Source: an uncultured Myxococcaceae bacterium
GTDB lineage: Bacteria; Myxococcota_A; Polyangia; Polyangiales; Ga0077539
Reading direction: 5' to 3'
NCBI GenBank assembly: GCA_945952225.1
Contig: CAMFHP010000024.1
Location: 19,824-83,823 of the forward strand
DNA length: 64,000 nucleotides
A program made the translations under genes and the position numbers. How positions within the stretch are numbered: position 1 is the stretch's first letter; every line of letters starts with the position of its first letter. The notes beneath the pieces were generated by a model. That model was not told the DNA's origin. It did no database searches and saw only the letters and a list, made by a program, of their open reading frames with translations. This document shows positions 52,950 to 64,000 of this stretch, piece by piece.

Positions 52950-54065
52950 TCAGCGCGAGACCATGAGATCGGGCCGCTCGCGCGCGAGCACGTCGAGGCC
53001 CGGCGCGTCCGGCGCGGACCCGTAGAGCGACACGGAGCGCAGCGTCTTGATCTTCGCGAGGGGCGCCACGTCGGGGAGCACCGTGTAGTTCACGTTGAGC
53101 TGCTCCAGCGGCAGGTCGACGAGCGGTTCGAGCGACGCCACGCGCGTGCCCCAGAGCTGCAACGAGCGCAGTCCCTTGAAGGCGCGCAGCGGCGAGAGGT
53201 CATGGGCCTGCGTGAACGACAGGTCGAGGTGCTCGATGCCCGTCAGCCCCCAGATCGGCGTGAGGTCGGCGTGGAGCAGACGGAGCACATTGAGCGAGCG
53301 CAGCGAGGTCATCGCTGCGAGGGGCGTGAGGTCGGCGACCTGCGTCTCGCCCACGTTCAGGTGTTCGAGCGCGAGGCCGCGCAGCGACGACACGTCGGTG
53401 ATGCCCGTGTGCGAGAGGTCGAGGCGCGTGAGGTTCGTCCACGAGGCGAGGGGAGACGGGTCGGAGAGGCCCGAGTACGCGCCGCGCAGGTCGAGGCCCG
53501 AGATGTTGTGCTTCGCGGCGTCCCAGAGCGAGAGCTTCACGTCCTTCACCCAGAGCGACATGCGAAAGCGCTGGGGAATCTCCGCGAGTTCGGCGATGTG
53601 ATCCGCCGTGCGCAGCGTGCCCTCGGGCACGCGGAGGTAGCGCAGCGCGCGCAGCTTCGAGAGGCCCGGCCACAGCGTCTTCTTCGGTCCCGGGAGGTAC
53701 ACCTCGGGCTCGTCGGCGAGCGCTTCGAACACCTCGGGCTCGCGTCCCGCGTAGCGCAGCGCCGCGAGGAGCGCGCCGTCGAACTGGAGCCCGTGCACGT
53801 TGCGGTTCACCGTCGGACGCTGCGCGCGCACCATGGCCACGGCGAGCGCGAAGCCGTCGAGTCCGAGGGACTCGTACTCGGCCACGAGCTTCACGACCTT
53901 CGACGCATCGGCGATCGTGTGCACGTTGCGCTTGTCGGTCTTGAAGTACGCCGACACCGTCGCGTCGGGCAGCGCCGCGAGGGCCGCGCGGGCCTTCTTG
54001 CGTGTGGGCGGATCGTCGGAGAAGAGTCCCTGCGCGATGAGCTCGATGGGGTCGGCCGTGTTCAT
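52950..54065 (-). CDS. Leucine-rich repeat protein
   Basis: 371 residues, no signal peptide, so cytoplasmic. A helical N-terminal part (about 1-150; [19 protein letters not shown]) precedes about seven or eight LRRs with the internalin-like consensus: [86 protein letters not shown] protein-protein interaction role is likely. The divergent gene is the GH19 chitinase. Confidence 0.85.
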   Translation of the reverse strand: MNTADPIELIAQGLFSDDPPTRKKARAALAALPDATVSAYFKTDKRNVHTIADASKVVKLVAEYESLGLDGFALAVAMVRAQRPTVNRNVHGLQFDGALLAALRYAGREPEVFEALADEPEVYLPGPKKTLWPGLSKLRALRYLRVPEGTLRTADHIAELAEIPQRFRMSLWVKDVKLSLWDAAKHNISGLDLRGAYSGLSDPSPLASWTNLTRLDLSHTGITDVSSLRGLALEHLNVGETQVADLTPLAAMTSLRSLNVLRLLHADLTPIWGLTGIEHLDLSFTQAHDLSPLRAFKGLRSLQLWGTRVASLEPLVDLPLEQLNVNYTVLPDVAPLAKIKTLRSVSLYGSAPDAPGLDVLARERPDLMVSR

Positions 54066-54188
54066 GGGGCCGTGACTCTCGCCGAAGTGCCGCGGCGATG
54101 CATCGGACTTCGCCGTTCACGCCACGGCGGTGCGCGCGCTGCGTTTTCGTTGATCGCCCGCACCGTCTTCGGCCTACCTGTGTGCTCG

Positions 54189-55337
54189 ATGCGATCGACC
54201 TTCCTCCGCGACGCGCTCGCGACCCTCGCGTTGCTGCTCTCGGCCTGCACCGACGAGGGCGCACGATGTGTTCCCGGCATGGCCTCCGCGTGCGCCTGCA
54301 CCGATGGCGCGCAGGGCGCGCAGACCTGCGCTGCCGACGGAACGTACGGCGCGTGCGTGTGCGACCGCACCTCGCCCGATGGGTCGTCGCCCGATGGGTC
54401 CTCGGCCGATGCGTCTCCGCGCGATGCGTCTTCGCCCGATGCGTCTTCGCCCGATGGGTCTTCGCCCGATGGGTCGTCGCTCGACGCGGTGTCTCTCGAT
54501 GCGTCTGCGCGCGATGCGTCTTCGCCCGATGCGTCGATCGCGATGGATGGGGCCACAGACGCGGGTGGGCTCACGGCGTACGTCACCGAAGCGCAGTTCG
54601 AAGCGATGTTTCCCCATCGCGGAGACACGGCCTCGGGGTGCAACGGGGCGTACTACACCTGGCAGGCCTTTCTCGAAGCGGCGCGCGCGTTTCCGGCCTT
54701 CGCGAACGAAGGAAGCGATGCGCAGCGGCGGCGCGAGCTCGCGGCCTTTCTCGCGAACATCGCCCACGAGACCACGGGCGGATGGGCCACCGCGCCGGGC
54801 GGTCCCGAAGCGTGGGGGCTGTGCTTTCGCGAGGAGCTCGGATGCAGCACCGCCGATCCGCCCGCGTGCGCGTACTGCGTGCCGAGCGCCGAGTGGCCCT
54901 GCGCGTCGGGCCGTCGCTACTACGGCCGCGGACCGATCCAGCTCTCCTACAACTTCAACTATGGGCAGGCGGGGCGCGCGCTCGGCGTCGACCTGCTCAA
55001 CCAGCCCGAACGGGTGGCCACCGACGGCGTGATCGCGTTCAAGACCGCGCTCTGGTTCTGGATGACCGCGCAGTCTCCGAAGCCTTCGTGCCACGACGCG
55101 ATGACGGGCCGATGGACGCCCTCCGCCACGGACCTCGCCGCGGGTCGTCGACCGGGCTTCGGCGTCACGATCAACATCATCAACGGCGGCCTCGAATGCG
55201 GCTATGCGCGCGCCGTCTCGTCCACACCACCGCCCGCCAACGTCGCCGATCGGCTGCGCTTCTACGCGAGCTTCACCGCGCGCCTCGGCGTCTCGCAGGG
55301 TGACGACACCGCATGCGGAACCATGCAGCCCTGGTGA
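54189..55337 (+). CDS. Plant-type GH19 chitinase, lipoprotein
   Basis: 382 residues. Lipoprotein signal [11 protein letters not shown] (Cys20), then an Asp/Ser pentapeptide linker (about 60-118), then a complete GH19 catalytic domain (about 128-382). Catalytic Glu194 (HETTGGW) and Glu216 (FREELG) are 22 apart, as Glu67 and Glu89 in barley chitinase. [31 protein letters not shown] and [13 protein letters not shown] are almost plant class I/II. It hydrolyses chitin with inversion, probably outside the cell on fungal or arthropod prey or debris. Strong similarity to plant enzymes suggests old lateral transfer. Confidence 0.95.
   Translation: MRSTFLRDALATLALLLSACTDEGARCVPGMASACACTDGAQGAQTCAADGTYGACVCDRTSPDGSSPDGSSADASPRDASSPDASSPDGSSPDGSSLDAVSLDASARDASSPDASIAMDGATDAGGLTAYVTEAQFEAMFPHRGDTASGCNGAYYTWQAFLEAARAFPAFANEGSDAQRRRELAAFLANIAHETTGGWATAPGGPEAWGLCFREELGCSTADPPACAYCVPSAEWPCASGRRYYGRGPIQLSYNFNYGQAGRALGVDLLNQPERVATDGVIAFKTALWFWMTAQSPKPSCHDAMTGRWTPSATDLAAGRRPGFGVTINIINGGLECGYARAVSSTPPPANVADRLRFYASFTARLGVSQGDDTACGTMQPW
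54370..54543 (+). repeat. In-gene 15-bp-period repeat ([10 protein letters not shown] linker)
   Basis: Near-perfect 15-bp repeats in the chitinase gene encode [10 protein letters not shown] and SARDA pentapeptides; the linker separates the lipid anchor from the enzyme. Confidence 0.85.
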
Positions 55338-55364
55338 GCGCGCGACGATCGGTCGGCGACTGCG

Positions 55365-56150
55365 CTACGCGGGCTCGCGGTCACCGCGCACGGAGATTCC
55401 CTCGATGAGGTGCCACGTGCCCTCGGCGATCTCCCACACCCACTGGGCGCGCGGAAGCTCGGGGCACAGCGCGCTCGTGCGGTGGTCGATGAGCGAGAGG
55501 TTCGGGTCGTCGGTGAGCGGGTAGTGCTTCGCGACGAGCTCGGTGGAGGGAGACCACGCGACGAGCGCGCCCTCGTCGATCGCGCGCGGTCGCACGTTGC
55601 CCGAGAGGCGGTCGTGAAAGCTCGCCCAGGTGCGTCCGTGGAGCGCCTCTGCGAGGCCCACGAGCCAGTGCTCGTACGAGCCCTCGGGCGGATCGTCGTC
55701 GGACTGTTCCGGCGCGGGCGCATCGCCCAGCAGCGGGAGCTGCCCGAGGAGGTTGCAGAACAGCACGGCCGCGTCGGGGTGCGCGTCGAGGAGGGCCCTC
55801 ACGGGCGCGCGGTCGAAGCCCTTCGCGCCGGGCGAGAGGTGATCGCGCGAATCCCACGTGAGCGACACGCGACCGTCGGCGAGGAGGTGCCGCGCGCGCC
55901 AGCGAAAGACCATCGGCGCAAAGGGATCGAAGTCGACGGCCACGAGGCGCTCGAAGCGACGGAGGAACGACAGGTCGAGGCAGTGGCCGCCGCTCGGTCC
56001 CACGAGGAGCAGCGTGCGTTCGCGCGGTGCCCAGCCGTGGAGAAAGCGCGTCGTCGCGCGCACGAAGGGAGCCCAGCGCGTGCGGCGTCGCGAGAAGGCG
56101 CGGAGGTGGTAGCCGAAGCCGCCGGTGGGGTTGTTCCAGCGCGAGGTCAT
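55365..56150 (-). CDS. Methyltransferase-like protein, unassigned
   Basis: 261 residues. ERTLLLVGPSGGHCLDLSFLRRFERLVAVDFDPFAP (residues about 44-80) looks like a Rossmann SAM-binding start (motif I and acidic residue of motif II), so a class I methyltransferase fold is plausible, though motif I (VGPSGGHC) is not canonical. No catalytic motif or known family. Convergent with the chitinase gene, 27 bp apart. Confidence 0.55.
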   Translation of the reverse strand: MTSRWNNPTGGFGYHLRAFSRRRTRWAPFVRATTRFLHGWAPRERTLLLVGPSGGHCLDLSFLRRFERLVAVDFDPFAPMVFRWRARHLLADGRVSLTWDSRDHLSPGAKGFDRAPVRALLDAHPDAAVLFCNLLGQLPLLGDAPAPEQSDDDPPEGSYEHWLVGLAEALHGRTWASFHDRLSGNVRPRAIDEGALVAWSPSTELVAKHYPLTDDPNLSLIDHRTSALCPELPRAQWVWEIAEGTWHLIEGISVRGDREPA

Positions 56151-56206
56151 CGATGCGCGGCGGAGCGAAACACGGCCCCGCGCGGCGCAGGGAGCGAAAA
56201 CCAACG

Positions 56207-57445
56207 CTACGGGTGGTGGTACCAGTACGAGCCCATGGGGAGCGCGCTGTACGCCGCCGGCGGCATCGTGTCGGTGGAGCTCACCACGGCCACCACGCGA
56301 CGGTTCGCACCGGTCGGCGTCGGGAGGTTCATGAAGGTCACACCCGTGAGCGTGGGAAAGCTGAAGTCCATCGGGATGCTCGTGTCGGTGAGCCCGATGG
56401 GCGCCGTGTAGAAGGTCGACGGCGTGGTGCTCGACTCCTCCCACTCGCCACCCATCGCGCGTGCGATGACGGTCTCCGTGAGGCTCGACGGCGCCACCTT
56501 GTTGTGAAAGCTCACGCCCGCCCAGGTGCACGTGGCGCCCGCGCAATCGAGGGTCACGCCGCGCTCCACGGTGACGCCCGCGCTGCCCAGCGTCGGATCG
56601 TTCGCAGCCCCCACGGAGAAGGTCTCACCCGGCGCGAGAAGAATGCGATTCGGTCCCGCGACGGTGACCGCGGTGTTCGCGCGTGTGCCCGCGGTGATGT
56701 TCAACGACCCGAGCACGTGGAGCGCCACGGGCTGCGACCGCACGGTGCCGCTCGCGGTGATGGCCCCGCTCTCGACGACGATCTCGCGCGCCATCGCCGC
56801 CGTGTCGACGGTGAGCGACGGGAGCGACGTGAGCGCGCTCTGGTTCACGCGCGCGACGCCCATCGCGGGTGACTCCACGCGCACGCCGCTCGATGCCGCC
56901 GCGAGGGGCGTGTGCACGTCGAGTCCCCATCCCGCGCTCTGCGAGAGCGTCACGTCGTCGAGGAGCAGCGGCGTTCCCGCGTTCTGCGAGACGAGCGCCG
57001 TGTCCGAGGCGCCGCCGCCTGCGAGGCGCGTGTGGTGAAGCTCCAGCCGCGCGGGCGCGCGGTCGTTGCCGCTGTTCGAAAGTGCGAGGCTGCGCCAGGG
57101 GCCTCCCTGCTGCGCGCGAACGACCACGGGCGCAGCGGCGGTTCCGTTCGCGACGAGGCTGCCGGGGCCCGTGATGCTGAGCGTGGTGTCGGGGGCCATC
57201 TCGATGGCGACGCCGGGCTCGATGGTGAGCGCGGTGCTCACCGTGGTGTCGCGCGACATGACGTAGGGAGAGCACATCGCCGTGAGGGTGATGTCTCCGC
57301 CCGCGGCGGCGAGGGCCGCGAGGTCGCGCGGCGTCGCGCACGTGGGACCGGGATCGCCGCAGCCCACGACACCGAGCGCGAGCGCGAGAGACGTCACGAC
57401 CACGAGGCCGCGCGAGACGAAACGATGGGCGGATGAAGACTGCAT
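56207..57445 (-). CDS. Lipoprotein with right-handed beta-helix-like repeats
   Basis: 412 residues. Signal VVVTSLALALGVVGC is a lipobox. The body is made of short strands in the style of parallel beta-helix proteins (TVSTALTIEPGVAIEMAPDTTLSITGPGSLVANG, LLLDDVTLSQSAGWGLDVHTPL). Eight or so Cys are absent except near the ends. No enzymatic motif; a surface binding or structural role is possible. Confidence 0.65.
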   Translation of the reverse strand: MQSSSAHRFVSRGLVVVTSLALALGVVGCGDPGPTCATPRDLAALAAAGGDITLTAMCSPYVMSRDTTVSTALTIEPGVAIEMAPDTTLSITGPGSLVANGTAAAPVVVRAQQGGPWRSLALSNSGNDRAPARLELHHTRLAGGGASDTALVSQNAGTPLLLDDVTLSQSAGWGLDVHTPLAAASSGVRVESPAMGVARVNQSALTSLPSLTVDTAAMAREIVVESGAITASGTVRSQPVALHVLGSLNITAGTRANTAVTVAGPNRILLAPGETFSVGAANDPTLGSAGVTVERGVTLDCAGATCTWAGVSFHNKVAPSSLTETVIARAMGGEWEESSTTPSTFYTAPIGLTDTSIPMDFSFPTLTGVTFMNLPTPTGANRRVVAVVSSTDTMPPAAYSALPMGSYWYHHP

Positions 57446-57942
57446 CGAGAACCTCCTCGGCCCTCACGTACGCACCGGCCCGCGCCGAACCGCACATATC
57501 ATTTTGCGACATCGACCCCGTCTCGTTCGCGCGTGTGCGGCGCAGCGACGAAGCAGCGCGGCGCCCTTCGACGCGCGGGAATACGCGCCGGGAGCTTCTT
57601 CCGCAGCGCCCGCGCGGGCCTCGGGGAGTTTGTCCCCGGCGCTTGTTTCACCGGTGTTTCAGCGCGCGTTCTGCCGCGGTGATCGCGCGCCGTGGGGCAT
57701 CGCACCCGTGATGCAAGACGCCACGCATCGGCGTGGGGTGACGGGTGCGCTTGATGACTTCTGCCACGCCCCGTTCTGCGCATCTGCCACAGGGGTGTGC
57801 GCGGTCACAACGCGCGTGGCAAACGTTGCCTGTCGCATCGCGTCGTCACGGCGACTGGCACGCTTCGCGCTCTGCGCCCCGACGCACGAACGCTCCCCAC
57901 GGGCCGCGATGGCGCCATGGAGCGTTCGCTGGAGCGCAGCGA
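57446..57942. other. 497-bp divergent intergenic region before the efflux operon
   Basis: No gene seen. It should hold promoters for the beta-helix lipoprotein (left) and the RND operon (right). Notable features: an AT-rich patch CATATCATTTTGCG at about 57494; palindrome CACCGGTG near 57650; hairpin CCACGC-ATCG-GCGTGG at 57721-57736; inverted repeat GGCAA-ACG-TTGCC at 57818-57830; palindrome ATGGCGCCAT near 57909. Such palindromes are candidate repressor sites, but no regulator gene is adjacent. Confidence 0.5.
57818..57830. promoter_or_regulatory. Inverted repeat GGCAAACGTTGCC upstream of RND pump
   Basis: Five-base arms (GGCAA/TTGCC) with a 3-bp centre, about 113 bp upstream of the pump start; size and position suit a TetR- or MarR-type operator. 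Confidence 0.3.
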
Positions 57943-61099
<3,157 letters not shown>

Positions 61100-61107
<8 letters not shown>

Positions 61108-62575
61108 CCGTCGCGTACGCACCACGCGCCGCGCGCTCGTCGCGTCGTCGCTCCTCGCCTCCGCGCTCTTCGCGAGCTGCGTGCCCACGCTGTCGCAGGG
61201 TCCCGCCCGCGCGCCGCGCACCACGGTGCCCGCAGACTTCGGCGAGGCCTCGGAGGGAGACACCTCGGCGCTCGTCGACTGGCGCGCGTTCTTCGGCGAT
61301 GCGCACCTCGTGGCGCTCATCGACACGGCGCTCACGAACAACCAGGAGCTCAACATCGCGGTGCAGGAGACCCTCATCGCGAGCAACGAGGTGATGGCGC
61401 GGCGGGGAGAGTACCTCCCGCGTCTCGGGCTCCAGGCGGGCGCGGGCCTCGACCGCGTGGCGGCCGACACGAGCCAGGGTCGCAGCGACGAGCGCAACGG
61501 GCTCCCGTCGCTGATGCAGAACTACTCCATCGGGCTCTACGCCTCGTGGGAGGTGGACATCTGGTCGAGGCTCCGCAACGCCGCCGACGCCGCGATGTAT
61601 CGCTGGCTCGCGACGCGCGAGGGGCGGAACTTCACCGTCACCCGCCTCGTCGCCGAGATCGCCGGTCGCTACTACGAGCTCGTCGCGCTCGACCGCCAGC
61701 TCGCGATCGTGCGCGACAACATCGAGCTCCAGCAGCAGGCGTTGGAGATGGTGCGGCTCCAGCAGCAGGCGGCGCACGTGACCATGCTCGCGGTGCGACG
61801 CTTCGAGGCGCAGCTCCAGGGCTTTCAGAGCCGCGAGTTCGAGATCCGTCAGCGCATCGTCGAGGCCGAGAACCAGATCAATTTTCTCGCGGGACGTTTT
61901 CCTCAACACGTCGAGCGCACGACGCAGAGCGTGTTGGAGATCGATCCGCCGGCGGTGCACCTCGGGCTGCCCGCGCAGCTCCTCGAGAACCGTCCCGACG
62001 TGCGTCGCGCGGAGCTCGAACTTCGCGCGGCGCAGCTCGACGTGTCGGCGGCGCGCGCGCGCTTCTACCCCGCGCTGCGCCTCGATGCGGGCCTCGGGGT
62101 GCAGTCGTTCGACGCGCGCACGCTGTTGAGCGCGCCCGACTCGATGCTCTTCAACGTCTTCGCGGGGGTGATGGCGCCGCTGCTCAACCGCCGCGGAATC
62201 ACCGCGGAGTACGAGTCGGCGAACGCGCGGCAGATGCAAGCCGTGCTGGGCTACGAGCGCGCGATCTTGAGCGCGTACGTCGACGTGAACACGGGCATCA
62301 ACCTCGTGCGGAACACCTCGCAGAGCGTGGCGCTCAAGACCCAGCAGGTCGCGAGCCTCGCGGAGTCGGTGACCATCTCGACGCAGCTCTTCAACTCGGC
62401 GCGGGCGGAGTACCTCGAAGTGCTCACCACGCGCCGCGACTCGCTGGAGGCCCAGATGGACCTCGTAGAGACCAAACAACGTCAGCTCGCCGCCACGGTG
62501 ACGCTCTACCAGGCGCTCGGCGGCGGATGGCGCGCGCGCGACGCGCAGAACGCGAACGCAGGTGTGACACGATGA
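61100..62575 (+). CDS. RND outer-membrane factor (OprM/TolC-like lipoprotein)
   Basis: 491 residues. Lipoprotein signal ALFASC (Cys27). The OEP repeats: NNQELNIAVQETLIASNEVMARRGEYLPRLGLQAG, LGLPAQLLENRPDVRRAELELRAAQLDVSAARARFYPALRLDAG are typical of the NodT/OprM family. Forms the trimeric outer-membrane channel for the RND pump. The gene sits between pump and fusion-protein genes, overlapping both. Confidence 0.93.
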
Positions 62576-63666
62576 TTCGCAACGCAACGATCCGATTCGC
62601 CGCGGCGCTCGCGCTCGCGACGGCCGCCGGGGGATGCCACCACACGCACGCGCACCACGAGGCTCGCCAGCGCTTCGAGGTGACCGCCGCGGTGCGCCGC
62701 GACGTGGAGCTCACGCACGAGTACGTGTGTCAGATTCGCGCGATCCAGCACATCGAGGTGCGCGCGCTGGAGCGCGGCTACCTCCGCGACATCTTCGTCG
62801 ACGAGGGCCAGACCGTGCACCGCGGACAGCCCCTCTTTCAGATCGCGCCGGTGATGTACCAGGCCGAGGTCGCGCGCGGCGCCGCGGAGGTTCAGTACGC
62901 GCAGGTCGAGTACCAGAACACGCAGCTCCTTCGTCAGGGCAACGTGGTGTCGCCGAACGCGCTGGCGCTGGCCCGCGCGAGCCTGAGCCGCGCCGAGGCC
63001 GAACGTGCACTCGCGCAGGCGCACCTCCGCTTCGCGCGTCTTGAAGCGCCCTTCGACGGCATCGTGGGGAGGCTCATGGCGCGCCGCGGGAGCCTCATCG
63101 AAGAGGGCGACCTGCTCACGGTGCTCGCCGACAACAGCCAGATGTGGGTGTACTTCAACGTGAGCGAGCGCGAGTACCTCACGTACCGCCAGACGCACCG
63201 CGCGGGCGATCCGGTGACCGTGCGTCTGCGCATGGCGAACGATCGTGTGTTCGAGCATCCCGGCGTGGTGCAGACCATCGAGGCCGACTTCAACAACGAG
63301 ACGGGCACCATCGCGTTTCGCGCGGGCTTTCCCAATCCCGAGGGGCTGCTGCGCCACGGCGAGACGGGCGTGATCCTCATGCCGACGGTGCAGCGCGCGG
63401 CGCTGGTGATTCCGCAGATGGCGACGTACCGCGTGCTCGACAAGACCTTCGTGTGGGTGGTCGGTCCCGACAACGTGGTGCGTGCGCGGGAGATCCATGT
63501 GGGCGAGGAGCTGCCGCATCAGTACGTGGTCGAGTCGGGCCTGCGCGATGGCGAGCGCGTGCTCATCGAGGGGCTGCGACGCGTGCGCGATGGCGACACG
63601 ATCGATCCCAATGAGGTCAGCGCCGAGCGCGTGTACGCGGAGCTCGCGCACATCCACGCGGAGTGA
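62572..63666 (+). CDS. RND membrane-fusion protein (AcrA/HlyD type)
   Basis: 364 residues. Lipoprotein signal ATAAGGC (Cys22), immediately followed by HHTHAHHEARQR, a His-rich stretch unusual for AcrA. Lipoyl/hairpin domain: VRALERGYLRDIFVDEGQTVHRGQPLFQI, hairpin through YAQVEYQNTQLLRQGNVVSPNALALARASLSRAEAERALAQAHLRF, beta-barrel VYFNVSEREYLTYRQ, and a C-terminal domain. It links pump and channel in the periplasm. ATGA overlap with the OMF gene. The last gene of the operon. Confidence 0.93.
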   Translation: MIRNATIRFAAALALATAAGGCHHTHAHHEARQRFEVTAAVRRDVELTHEYVCQIRAIQHIEVRALERGYLRDIFVDEGQTVHRGQPLFQIAPVMYQAEVARGAAEVQYAQVEYQNTQLLRQGNVVSPNALALARASLSRAEAERALAQAHLRFARLEAPFDGIVGRLMARRGSLIEEGDLLTVLADNSQMWVYFNVSEREYLTYRQTHRAGDPVTVRLRMANDRVFEHPGVVQTIEADFNNETGTIAFRAGFPNPEGLLRHGETGVILMPTVQRAALVIPQMATYRVLDKTFVWVVGPDNVVRAREIHVGEELPHQYVVESGLRDGERVLIEGLRRVRDGDTIDPNEVSAERVYAELAHIHAE

Positions 63667-63691
63667 GGTGACGCGGGCGGCGGGATGCGCA

Positions 63692-63797
63692 GCGGGCCGC
63701 GAGGCCGGGGTTCCCGGTGGTCACCCCGGGCAAGGGTGTGAATCGCACCGGGCGTGGCCCGGCGCTCCCAGAAGCGGGCGCAGCGGGCGAAGATCAT
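63692..63797. repeat. 105-bp tandem repeat array, unit 1 (divergent)
   Basis: First, more diverged unit, starting 26 bp after the MFP stop. It has the same three potential hairpins as the following units: CCGGGGT/ACCCCGG with an 11-base loop, GGTGTG/CGCACC with one G-T wobble, and CCGGGC/GCCCGG with loop GTG (63748-63762). Its H3 stem differs from units 2 and 3 by a compensatory G-C to A-T pair. Confidence 0.85.
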
Positions 63798-63902
63798 GCA
63801 GCGTCGGAGGCCGGGGTTCCCAGAGTCACCCCGGGCTTGGGTGCGAATCGCACCGGACTGCGTCCGGCGCTCCCAGAAGCGGGCGCAGCGGGCGAAGGTC
63901 AT
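63798..63902. repeat. 105-bp tandem repeat array, unit 2
   Basis: Unit starts GCAGCGTCGGAGG and ends AGGTCAT. H1 CCGGGGT/ACCCCGG (63811-63834, 10-base loop), H2 GGTGCG-AAT-CGCACC (63840-63854), H3 CCGGAC-TGC-GTCCGG (63853-63867); H2 and H3 share two C residues, so they may compete or stack. Confidence 0.9.
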
Positions 63903-64000
63903 GCAGCGTCGGAGGCCGGGGTTCCCAGAGTCACCCCGGGCTTGGGTGCGAATCGCACCGGACTGCGTCCGGCGCTCCCAGAAGCGGGCGCAGCGGGCGA
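63903..64000. repeat. 105-bp tandem repeat array, unit 3 (cut by window end)
   Basis: As far as it can be seen (98 bases), unit 3 is identical to unit 2. The array continues beyond the window; no spacers separate units, so this is not a CRISPR. Confidence 0.9.

Noticed and set aside
63519..63902. Minus-strand frame across the 105-bp repeats giving a 35-residue peptide repeat
   Set aside because: A one-base indel between units 1 and 2 shifts the frame, while the hairpins are kept; protein coding is therefore unlikely.
63692..64000. CRISPR array
   Set aside because: Units are contiguous, 105 bp long and without unique spacers; no cas genes.

Overview
The window is about 70% or more G+C, almost fully coding, and rich in exported lipoproteins. 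Several of these carry Asp-rich low-complexity linkers, and two end in a Cys / hydrophobic segment / poly-Arg tail resembling the MYXO-CTERM sorting signal. With tandem P450s, a plant-type GH19 chitinase, SUKH/HEAT, YD-repeat and beta-propeller-like proteins, this points to the chromosome of a myxobacterium (Myxococcota, probably a Polyangiales or Sandaracinus-like lineage). That placement is inference; no rRNA or other marker gene is present. I see no tRNA, rRNA, CRISPR array, insertion sequence or prophage.

Layout. 2-5299: end of a CheA-like HPt/ATPase kinase, a Kazal-type lipoprotein, a large propeller-like surface lipoprotein and a beta/gamma-crystallin-like lipoprotein. 5446-9782: glyoxalase I, a half-size Gdt1/UPF0016 transporter, a COG0402 deaminase and two membrane proteins. 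9803-10699: two copies of a 136-bp direct repeat, each with a perfect 20-bp palindrome, flanking a Uma2-family gene; the second copy runs into the 3' end of a YD-repeat gene that is divergent from a SUKH-HEAT gene. 13388-20455: exported proteins, a flavin monooxygenase, a thioesterase and a lipoprotein hydrolase. 20509-27283: ModB and ModA without ModC, a phosphoesterase, a Rieske lipoprotein and a flavin amine oxidase. 27441-31870: a cysteine-free redoxin divergent from a translationally coupled SDR - CYP51-like P450 - second P450 operon.

31872-34496: zinc-ribbon membrane protein, hypothetical, and a divergent DUF1398/MarR pair sharing a palindromic operator. 34620-41161: lrp-gltB-gltD, glutamate synthase coupled to an Lrp-type regulator. 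41235-47682: hemolysin-III protein, MotA/TolQ-like protein, R2K-type ATP-grasp, DUF6544, DHFR-family and unknowns. 47885-51191: a three-gene overlapping operon of unknown function. 51196-54065: BtpA-PfkB pair and a leucine-rich-repeat protein. 54189-57445: GH19 chitinase, methyltransferase-like protein and a beta-helix lipoprotein.

57943-63666: an efflux operon in the unusual order RND pump, outer-membrane factor, membrane-fusion protein. It is followed by an array of 105-bp tandem repeats (from about 63692, running off the window) whose predicted hairpins are kept by a compensatory change between units. This array, the repeat-flanked Uma2 cassette and the SDR/P450/P450 operon are the most interesting parts. 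Many genes overlap by 4 bp (ATGA/GTGA), so translational coupling is a general habit here.
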